Shown here piece after piece: positions 16,942-24,900 of a stretch of 64,000 nt of DNA (position 1 is its first letter; each line of letters begins with the position of its first letter). The DNA lies in contig CAJAIA010000003.1 of assembly GCA_903939735.1 (NCBI GenBank), positions 1 through 64,000 on the forward strand. Direction: 5' to 3'. This DNA is from an uncultured Ignavibacteria bacterium (GTDB lineage Bacteria; Bacteroidota; Ignavibacteria; Kapaibacteriales; Kapaibacteriaceae). Under the pieces are notes generated by a model, which was not told where the DNA came from, did no database searches, and was given only the letters and a program-made list of their open reading frames with translations. The translations under genes and the position numbers were made by a program.

Positions 16942-17034
16942 AGATCCTCCGATAGTGGTAATGCAACACCGAGGAGCATGCGGTGCGGAACGTGACAGTG
17001 TCGATATTCGTGGGATACTGTGGGAGGTGATCAC

Positions 17035-18831
17035 ATGGCTTGGTCATGGAAGCGCGTAGCGCTCATAACAATTGCTGTGATCGTTGGGATACAGGCACTC
17101 GGATTTGCAGTGTATCTGTATTTCGCGAATACCATCAACGAGAATATTCGTGCTGCGATTGTTGAGTACATCCGCAGTCGCGCACGCGTCGAAGCCAGTG
17201 AAGCAACGCAAGGCAAGCTCTCCATTGATATTGGCGACATCGACTACACGTATGTCACTGGATCACTCGAGATCGATGACCTTGCTGTTGTGTACCGTGA
17301 CAGTACGCTCGACAGTGGAAGCATAGTGGCGATTGATGTGCCAACGATTGCCATCAGCGGGATCACACCCTGGGATATCATCGACGGTGGTGGTATGTCC
17401 TTCGGTGCGATTCATGTGAAGACGCCACGTGTTGCTGTGCGTGAGTGGCAGCAGGATACCACGCGGTTGGACACCACAGCGACGCATCCCGATTCGTCGC
17501 TGGTGCGATTGCCGCGTATTCCGAATGTTGATTCTCTCCTGCGCGATCTGTTCGTCGCATCGATGCCGACGTATGTGCAGCCCCTTTCCATCGATGAAGT
17601 TGTGGTGGAGGATTTGCGCATCTCGAATGCGACAAACGACCATCAGGATCAGTATTCAGGTGAATTGTCGGGCTTAACGGTGCGATTTGGTCCGGTGCAG
17701 GTGGATGCTACCGACAACGCCCAAGGGCGTCCATTGGGTGATCTCGCGATTGATGTGGTGTCGTGGAAGCGAACACTTGCCAACGGTGGCCACGTGCAGA
17801 CGCATGGATTGCATGTGGCGGTGAACGATCGAGATAGCTCGTTGATCGTTGACTCGGTTACATATGTGCGTCCTGATGGCTACACGTATGAAGCGCGTGG
17901 CGTGAACTTCTCCTATCGTACACAGATTCTTACGCTCAATGCATTTGCACTGGGGCCGACGAAGCGCGATGATGCCTTCTTTGCTTCGCAGCGATATAAT
18001 GGCGATCGCTTTCGGATCAGTGGCGGACCCATCACGTTGCGCGCAATCGACTTTGCGGCACTCTCACGACGTGAAGCGTTGCATGTAGAGATGCTTGATG
18101 TTGAACGTCTGTCGATTGACATCTTGAGCAACAAGCGATTGCGCAACGAGCCAACGCGTATCCGCCCCAAGATGTTGAATGAGATCGCACAAGCAATTCC
18201 ATTCGTTGTTGCGATTGATTCGATGCGCATTCGCAAAGCATCGCTCGTCTATGGTGAGCGATGGCCGCATGCATCCGCTCCGGCTACACTGCGATGGAAC
18301 AACCTGCGCGTGCTGGCCACGCATTGCATGAATCGCTCGGAGAATACAGGCACACCGTTTCGCATTGTTGCATCGGGCACATTCATGAATGGCGCACCGA
18401 TGTCTGCCACATTCACAATCCCGCTGATGTCGCAGACCTACGAGCTCGTTGGCAGTGGCTCCCTGGGTGCGTTGGATGTGACGCAGCTGAATAGCTTCCT
18501 TCCAACGGCCGAAAACATCAAGATCCGGAGCGGTAAGGCCACGTCGGCAACCTTCGCATTCGTTGTCCGCGGACGCACATGCACGGGGGTGGTACGTCCA
18601 AGGTACACCGGACTTACGATCGACAAGCTGGATGCGAAAACGAAGCAGGAAGGGGGCATTCTAAATTCGCTTATCTCCTTTGTTGCCAATACCTTCGTGC
18701 TACGGACAACGAACGATGGGGACTCGTTTCGGGAGGGCAAGATCGCCTACACGCTCCCTGCCGATGCAGCCATCATGCAGACCATTTGGTTTCCTGTGAG
18801 GGCGGGTCTGGGAGACGCTGCCGGACTGTAA
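17035..18831 (+). CDS. AsmA-like / DUF748-type inner-membrane protein
   Basis: ATG 17035 sits 7 nt after GGGAGG; the GTG at 17020 overlaps that site. The 598-residue product has one N-terminal membrane helix (ALITIAVIVGIQALGFAVYLYF) and a long periplasmic part built of beta-strands. Typical AsmA/DUF748 phrases are seen: IDIGDIDYTYVTGSLEIDDLAVVYRD near the start, FSYRTQILTLNAFAL in the middle, and a C-terminal SGKATSATFAFVVRGRTCTGVVRPRYTGL segment resembling the DUF748 end. AsmA-like proteins are thought to form hydrophobic channels that carry phospholipids toward the outer membrane. The assignment is from the fold pattern, so the precise subfamily is uncertain. Confidence 0.65.
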   Translation: MAWSWKRVALITIAVIVGIQALGFAVYLYFANTINENIRAAIVEYIRSRARVEASEATQGKLSIDIGDIDYTYVTGSLEIDDLAVVYRDSTLDSGSIVAIDVPTIAISGITPWDIIDGGGMSFGAIHVKTPRVAVREWQQDTTRLDTTATHPDSSLVRLPRIPNVDSLLRDLFVASMPTYVQPLSIDEVVVEDLRISNATNDHQDQYSGELSGLTVRFGPVQVDATDNAQGRPLGDLAIDVVSWKRTLANGGHVQTHGLHVAVNDRDSSLIVDSVTYVRPDGYTYEARGVNFSYRTQILTLNAFALGPTKRDDAFFASQRYNGDRFRISGGPITLRAIDFAALSRREALHVEMLDVERLSIDILSNKRLRNEPTRIRPKMLNEIAQAIPFVVAIDSMRIRKASLVYGERWPHASAPATLRWNNLRVLATHCMNRSENTGTPFRIVASGTFMNGAPMSATFTIPLMSQTYELVGSGSLGALDVTQLNSFLPTAENIKIRSGKATSATFAFVVRGRTCTGVVRPRYTGLTIDKLDAKTKQEGGILNSLISFVANTFVLRTTNDGDSFREGKIAYTLPADAAIMQTIWFPVRAGLGDAAGL

Positions 18832-18841
18832 TCCGCTTTTT

Positions 18842-18860
18842 ATTTGGACTAAGTCCAAAT
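18842..18860 (+). promoter_or_regulatory. Palindromic operator 1 before the TonB-dependent receptor
   Basis: ATTTGGACT-A-AGTCCAAAT is a perfect 9-bp inverted repeat around one base. It covers the predicted TTTG -33 element, so a bound repressor would block RNA polymerase. The GGACT/AGTCC core resembles sites of Rrf2/IscR-type regulators. Confidence 0.6.
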
Positions 18861-18874
18861 ACGCTTTAAATTCG
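18843..18874 (+). promoter_or_regulatory. Predicted promoter of the TonB-dependent receptor gene
   Basis: TTTG (18843-18846), 20 nt, TAAATTCG (18867-18874). This is the best match in the window to the Bacteroidota layout TTTG-N19/21-TAnnTTTG. Transcription would start near 18879, inside operator 2. Confidence 0.55.
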
Positions 18875-18887
18875 GACTAATACAGTC
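18875..18887 (+). promoter_or_regulatory. IscR-type half-palindrome, operator 2
   Basis: GACTAATACAGTC fits the core of the type 1 IscR site, GACT-R-WWW-Y-AGTC, at every position. It lies at the predicted transcription start and about 20 nt before the start codon. The regulator itself is not in the window. Confidence 0.5.
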
Positions 18888-18906
18888 GTAGTTCATGGAG
18901 TCCGAA

Positions 18907-21096
18907 ATGTCCGCCCCTCGGTTTGCAGTGGTCCTTGCATGTGTCGTGCTGGTGTCAGCACAGTGCTTGGTTGCGCAGCGATGGAGTATCGACAGTACAA
19001 AGACGCGGCGCGACACGCTTCGTCTTCCCATTGTTAACGTAAAGGACGTTGCCGACGAAGACCGCTTCGCGATTACACACGCACCCGATGTACAGTTGGG
19101 TATCATCAACGCTGGTAAGAAGACCGAGGTCATTCGCATGGCATCGGTGATTGGCAACACAGCGGTGAATAATGCGCGGCAGGCTCTGATTGGTATTGCC
19201 GGACTCAACATGTTCGACAACGATGCGGCCGGCGTAAACATGAGTATCGGCGGACGTGGATTGAATCCCAACCGGAACATTCACTTCGTGACGCGTCAGA
19301 ACGGCTACGATATCTCGGCTGATCCGTATGGGTATCCGGAGGCGTACTACACGCCACCCCTTGAAGGTGTGTCGCGCATCGATGTTGTCCGTGGAGCCGG
19401 AGCACTGCGATACGGTTCGCAGTTTGGCGGAACGATCAACTTCGTGATGGCTGATGGTCCACGTGATCGTGAACTCGGCGGTGATGTCTCGCTGACGGGC
19501 GGTGGGTATGGCTTTGCCGGACTCTTCGCACGTGTTGGTGGAACGATCGAGAATACCAACTACGTCGCCCTCGTCAACACACGTCACTCCGATGGATGGC
19601 GTGCCAACAGTCAGCTAGATCAATACACAGCCTATGCTGCCGTTACCACGCGTGTATCGGAGAACGTGCGTCTTCGTGCGGACTACACACATATGTACTT
19701 CGAAGGCAAGCAACCAGGCGGACTCACAGATGAGCAGTTTGGACGTGATCCATCAATCGCGCTGCGTGATCGCAACTGGTTCCGTCTCGACTGGAACGTC
19801 GCATCGCTTACAGCGGACTGGTTCATCGATGATGCAACGTCCCTGCGCTCGCAGTTCTTCGGCAATCTCAGCTTCCGCCGCAGCGTTGGCATGGTTGCAA
19901 GCATAACCACAGCTGACACTGGTGGTGTGCGCACGGTGAACATCGATGAGTATCGTAATGTTGGTAACGAAACAACACTGCAGCACGATTTTGAAGTTGG
20001 TGATCAGAAATGGTCCGCACTGACCGGTATTCGCCTCTACGCAGGCTCAACAGTACGTCAGCAAGGGAACGGCACTGCAGAGGCTGATGCGAATTACGCA
20101 TTCACGTCATCGGGTCGACTTGAGGGATCAGACTTTACGTTTCCAACGCGCAACCTTGCGTGGTTCTCGGAAGTCGTCGTACGTCCATTCTCACGTTTGT
20201 CGATCGTACCAGGCGTTCGTGTCGAGAGCATCACGACAGGATCCGATGGGTACTATCGTCTGCGCGACTCGACCATCAATAGCTCGGAAGACCGCACGCG
20301 CACGGTTGTCCTTGGCGGTATCGGTGCCACGTATGATCTCGACGACGTCCAGCTGACGTTGAACGCAACGCAGAACTACCGTGCTATCTGGTTTAGTGAT
20401 CTGCGTATCACGATTCCGAACTATGCCATTGATCCCAACATCAAGGATGAATCTGGCTACACGTTGGAAGCGGGAGTTCGCGGTAAGATAGGTTCCACAC
20501 TCTCGTGGGACGTCACAGGTTTTCTTCTGCGCTATAACGGTCGTACTGGCGAGATTGTACAGAACATCAACGGAACATCCGTTCGTGTGCGGACAAACGT
20601 TGCCGATGCAACGTCGCGCGGCGTCGAAGCACTTGCAGACCTATCGCTGACGCGTCTTCTAACTGAATCAACCGAAGCACCAGACATTCACCTGGTCTTC
20701 AACGGCACGTTGCTCGACAGTCGCTACGATACACCGTCGGACACATCGATTGATGGCAAGTTCGTGGAGTATGCACCATCGGCAATCATTCGCACAGGTT
20801 TGCAAGGCACCTACAAGGGCTTCCGTGGTTCGTTCCTCGTATCGCACACAGCAGAGCAATTCACCGATGCGAAGAACACACTCTCGAGTGCTAACGCAAC
20901 AGCAGGGAAGATCCCTGCCTACACAGTAGCGGATGTAACGCTTGGCTACACGTACGATCGATACACACTCGACGTCTCGTGCAACAACGTCTTCGGTGCG
21001 AGCTACTTCACACGTCGATCTGGTAGCTATCCCGGACCTGGCATCATCCCGGCAGAGCCGCGCAATGTGTTCGCAACGTTGCGTGTGACATTCTGA
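18907..21096 (+). CDS. TonB-dependent outer-membrane receptor (FecA-like), probably iron/siderophore uptake
   Basis: ATG 18907 is preferred over ATG 18895 because GGAG precedes it at 6 nt. The 729-residue product has a signal peptide (RFAVVLACVVLVSAQCLVAQ). A plug domain follows with VNMSIGGRGLNPNRNIHFVTRQNGYDISADPYGYPEAYYTPPLEGVSRIDVVRGAGALRYGSQFGGTINF, the usual order of plug motifs. The rest is a 22-strand barrel ending in FATLRVTF with the C-terminal aromatic that BAM recognises. The plug sequence is closest in style to FecA/ferric citrate receptors. Two palindromes of Rrf2/IscR type in the promoter support iron- or Fe-S-controlled expression. There is no carboxypeptidase-like N-terminal extension, unlike the receptor at 48328. 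Confidence 0.9.
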   Translation: MSAPRFAVVLACVVLVSAQCLVAQRWSIDSTKTRRDTLRLPIVNVKDVADEDRFAITHAPDVQLGIINAGKKTEVIRMASVIGNTAVNNARQALIGIAGLNMFDNDAAGVNMSIGGRGLNPNRNIHFVTRQNGYDISADPYGYPEAYYTPPLEGVSRIDVVRGAGALRYGSQFGGTINFVMADGPRDRELGGDVSLTGGGYGFAGLFARVGGTIENTNYVALVNTRHSDGWRANSQLDQYTAYAAVTTRVSENVRLRADYTHMYFEGKQPGGLTDEQFGRDPSIALRDRNWFRLDWNVASLTADWFIDDATSLRSQFFGNLSFRRSVGMVASITTADTGGVRTVNIDEYRNVGNETTLQHDFEVGDQKWSALTGIRLYAGSTVRQQGNGTAEADANYAFTSSGRLEGSDFTFPTRNLAWFSEVVVRPFSRLSIVPGVRVESITTGSDGYYRLRDSTINSSEDRTRTVVLGGIGATYDLDDVQLTLNATQNYRAIWFSDLRITIPNYAIDPNIKDESGYTLEAGVRGKIGSTLSWDVTGFLLRYNGRTGEIVQNINGTSVRVRTNVADATSRGVEALADLSLTRLLTESTEAPDIHLVFNGTLLDSRYDTPSDTSIDGKFVEYAPSAIIRTGLQGTYKGFRGSFLVSHTAEQFTDAKNTLSSANATAGKIPAYTVADVTLGYTYDRYTLDVSCNNVFGASYFTRRSGSYPGPGIIPAEPRNVFATLRVTF

Positions 21097-21122
21097 TTCA
21101 CGTCTGTGTGACAAAAGTCCTG

Positions 21123-21151
21123 TTGAGCAGCAGAAGCGTGTACTAGGTTTG
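21123..21151 (+). promoter_or_regulatory. Predicted promoter of the rhodanese pair
   Basis: TTG (21123-21125), 18 nt, TAGGTTTG (21144-21151), an exact TAnnTTTG. The predicted leader to ATG 21196 is about 40 nt. I see no terminator between the receptor gene and this promoter. Confidence 0.5.
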
Positions 21152-21195
21152 TGGCGTTCATCGTCACATGTTCCACACGCATCAACAACACTGCT

Positions 21196-21525
21196 ATGCT
21201 CAACATCCTACGCAACCTCATGGGTGGCGGTTCATCTGAAGGCATCGGCGAAGCACTGCGCGCCGGCGCGACAATTATCGACGTTCGTTCACCGATGGAG
21301 TTTCGCGGCGGACACGTTGTGGGCTCGAAGAACATCCCGTTGCCGGAAGTAGAAGGTTGGCTTGCAAAGCAGCCGAAGTCGGCGTCATTCGTGTTCTGCT
21401 GCGCATCTGGCGGACGGAGTGGGTCGGCAACTAGTCTGGCAACATCGAAAGGGTACTCCGCAATCAACGGCGGACCCTGGACATCGGTCAACCGCGCTGT
21501 TGCTGATATGGAAGGGGCCAAGTAA
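21196..21525 (+). CDS. Rhodanese-like domain protein, cytoplasmic
   Basis: ATG 21196 (MLNILRNLMGGG) is preferred to the track's start at 21151 because the upstream codons fall on the predicted promoter and have no ribosome site. The 109-residue product is a single rhodanese domain: TIIDVRSPMEFRGGHVVGSKNIPLPEV and the active loop FCCASGGRSGSA, where the second Cys of CC is at the persulfide position. Such proteins move sulfane sulfur between donors and acceptors. Its stop overlaps the start of the next gene by one base (TAATG), so the two rhodaneses are cotranslated. No signal peptide is visible. Confidence 0.88.
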   Translation: MLNILRNLMGGGSSEGIGEALRAGATIIDVRSPMEFRGGHVVGSKNIPLPEVEGWLAKQPKSASFVFCCASGGRSGSATSLATSKGYSAINGGPWTSVNRAVADMEGAK

Positions 21526-21920
21526 TGCGCACACTCCTGCATCTCGTCACAATAGCTGCACTGGCACTGGTAACACTCTCAACAAGCGCGTGCGGTCAGA
21601 CAGCAAAGTCGGTGACTGTTGAAGAAGCGAAAGCAATGATCGACAAGAACGCGAAGATCGTTGTGCTTGATGTTCGTACACCGGGCGAATGGAATGGCGG
21701 ACATCTCAAGAACGCTAAGCATGCGGATATTCAGTCGAGCGACTTCGAGCAGAAGATTACGGCGATCGATAAGAACGCAACGGTCGTTGTGTACTGCGCA
21801 GTTGGCGGACGTAGCTCACGCGCTGCGAGTATGATGGTGCAGAAGGGCTACAAGAACGTCATCAACATGGCAGGCGGTATCAACGCCTGGAATGCTGCCG
21901 GATATCCTACCACCAAGTAA
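21525..21920 (+). CDS. Rhodanese-like lipoprotein, periplasmic
   Basis: The 131-residue product begins MRTLLHLVTIAALALVTLSTSACGQ, a lipoprotein signal with lipobox STSAC. The mature rhodanese domain shows VVLDVRTPGEWNGGHLKNAKHADI and the loop YCAVGGRSSRAA with the catalytic Cys. It probably handles sulfur, thiosulfate, cyanide or a polysulfide at the membrane, as the envelope partner of the cytoplasmic rhodanese it overlaps. The last 14 nt overlap the 3' end of the large VWA gene on the other strand, with no terminator between them. Confidence 0.88.
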   Translation: MRTLLHLVTIAALALVTLSTSACGQTAKSVTVEEAKAMIDKNAKIVVLDVRTPGEWNGGHLKNAKHADIQSSDFEQKITAIDKNATVVVYCAVGGRSSRAASMMVQKGYKNVINMAGGINAWNAAGYPTTK

Positions 21921-24900
21921 GCTGTGCCGTGGTGCGCGCTGGAGTAGCAACGCGCAGGATGTACATACCACGTGCAATATCATCGAGGTCAAGCGTGACG
22001 CGCGTGCGTTGCTCTTGACCTCGTTGTCGTTGCGACATCACACATTGTCCGTCGAGCGTGAAGAGGTCGACGCGCACATCACCATCAAGCGCACTCTGTA
22101 CGTCGATGTCAAGTCCGTACTGCGTGCGCATCACGGCAACAGATTGTGCATTCGGATCGAATAACCGTGGCCGATCATTCCTACACACTCCCAGCACGCG
22201 ATAGAGTCCAGGTTCAAGCAGCACGTCGCGATCAAGCGTGTCGCCGAGTGCATCAAGCCACACAAACGAGGTGAGGCTCACGACCGTTGAGTCTGCACGA
22301 CCAAGCGTGATCGTCGCAGGAATCTGTGCGATCACACTATCGGCACCAGTCCATGTACCGCTGATGGCAAGTGTGCCATCGGACTCCACGCCGCGTGCTT
22401 CAGGCACCACAACCGATCGGTCGAATCGGAGTCGTCCAGCATAGCCTAATGCGCCGCCACCAACAAACCCTGTTGCGCCGCGCATGACAAGCGTAAGCGG
22501 ACGTCGATCGCCGGGGAATCCGCTGTCACTGCGCACGGCAACCGTCGGACCCAACCCCGTGCCCGTCACGTTGATCGCGTAGGGCTCAAGTCCATCGTCG
22601 GTAGTGATTTCCAAATACGTTGATGTTCGGCCGATTGTGTTCGGTGTGAAGCGAAGTAACAGCGAAACACTCTCTGATGCAGCAAGCATACGCGGTGCTG
22701 CGCACAGTTGTGCTGTTGGTTCCATTATCCGGAAGGGCATGATTGGATTGTCTGCAAGACAGATCGACGAAATGCTCACTGGTGCATCGGTAACATTGCG
22801 CACGACCACGACTGTTGAATCAAACGTGCTGCCTATCAGACGCACGCCCATGTCGATTGAGCGTGTGATGATGGAGAGCGTCGGCTCGATGCCCTCACCA
22901 CGCAGGTTGATGACAGCTGTGTCCCTGCCAACGAAGATCACGCATCGCGCCGTGCGAGCACCGCGCGCTGATGGTGTAAACGTTACTTCGCCACGGCCCT
23001 GCGATTGTACCGGGAATAGGCCGGGCACGTACTGCAGTGTAATGCGGAAGTCTTGTGCGTGTGGACCCTCGATACGGAGTGAGTCGGCTGTGAGTGCGAA
23101 GCGTGTTGCATTGCGCAGCACATCAACAACCGTTGAGTCGCGCCGGGTGCCCACGCGCACGCGCTGCATATCCACATCGCGCGGTGTTAGGCGTGGCCAG
23201 ACGATAGAGAACAGTGTATCCGACACATCGGTCGTTGTGCGCTGTCCACCAGAAGAGAGATTGCGAACGATCGCTAATCCGAGTCCGGCTGAACCGGTGA
23301 TATGCTGCTGCGTTCCCTGTGCATAGCGTCCGTCGCGCGGCGCATAGCCGCTGCCGAGCGCAGCGCCATAGGTACGGCGAGGTGTCAACGATCCTGTCTC
23401 GAACACACGCACAGGATCCGGCACGCTGTCGTATACGACAACGAGTTCATCGTTGTAGGGCGACACCGATACTTCGCGTGGCATTGCAGGAGCGTCGAGT
23501 CCCCTCAGAATAAATGCGGCTGTCGTACCATCGATGAGAAGATTTGTAAATCGACATGCAACGACCACCCGTGAAGCATCAGCGGTCCATGCGAGGCTAC
23601 GGACAGCACCCCAGAGCGGTCCAGCAGACCGAACATCCGTGCGACGTCCAGTGACGAGATCAATGATGTAATACTCATCTTCGTTTTCGACCACAGCAAT
23701 CGAGGCACTTGTCGGACTCCATGCGATGCTCGTACACGCACCAGACGTCGACGGGATATAGTCATTCGGCAGAAGTGTAGGTACGTCCAGCAACGAGATA
23801 CCAAGCGAACCGGCAACCGCTATATAGCCGTCATCATTTGGATCAAACTGCATCATCGTGATCTCGTCTGCAATCGTTGTTGTCAATGGCGTTGGTGACA
23901 TAGCAGTGAGGTCGTACCGTGCTACCGTAGATGATGATGGATTTGTTGCAAGGAACAATCCACGCGGACTCAGCACTGGTTGTGCTTGCGTGGGGGATTC
24001 GCGCGGTGGTAGCTGAAGCTTCATCGCTGCAGTTGGACGTGCGGCGTCCACATCCCACACAAACAGGTAGCCGCCCTCGGTGAGCGTTACCGCACGCTCA
24101 CCATCACGTGTGAGCATCGCTGCCGACACGTTGTTCACTTCTTGCACAAGCGTTGGTGTTGTCGGCATCGCACCATTATCACCAGTAAACACAGCTCCGC
24201 GTGAGCCAACAACTGTTGATGACCGTGCATCGACACATCGAGCTGGTATTCCCTTCTGTGCAAGGGGGCTCACAGATGCACTGTTTATCGCAACCTCATA
24301 CGTGATGCCGTCATCACCTACGACGGCGAGGCGAGCCTCAGGAAGACTCAGCGAGACTAGTGCAACATCACGTGCTGTGGTAGGAAGCGACGCATCCATA
24401 AACGGTCCGGCGACGGTTGCGCCAGTATTGTCAAGCACGGCAACGCCACCACCGTGGAGTACAACCGCGACGTAATGCGGATCGGACCACAACAGATCAA
24501 ATGCAGCAACGGGAAGAACACTCGCATCACGAGCCCACAGCACGGCACCATCCGTCGCTCGAAGTGCACGGATGCTGCTATCGCCTGTGCGCACGTACAA
24601 CGTGTCAGCACCGCCATGTCGCATACCCGTGATGGGCTGCCCAAGTGAAGCAACAATGCGTGGCGTGGTTGAATTCGACCATTCGAGAATGCGGCCATCA
24701 TCACCCGCGGAGAACGAGAGGCCGGATTTGCTGCTGAAATCAACTGCACGCACCGGCGCTCCGTGCTCAACACTCATTGTAGTGAATTCATTGGTGTGGA
24801 TCTGCACGCGTCCATCAACCGAGCCAGTGATAAGAAGCTGTTGCTGCGTTGGATGGATCACCATGTCGGTGATTGTATCGGTATGCGCACTCCAAAAGGT

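Noticed and set aside
16942-17034. Insertion-sequence ends or REP hairpins around the IS200-like gene
   Set aside because: I looked for terminal hairpins and repeats on both sides and saw none; the neighbouring genes are intact.
18842-18860. Palindrome as a terminator of the AsmA-like gene
   Set aside because: The stem is AT-rich, has a one-base loop and no T-tract follows; position over a promoter and similarity to the second site favour an operator.
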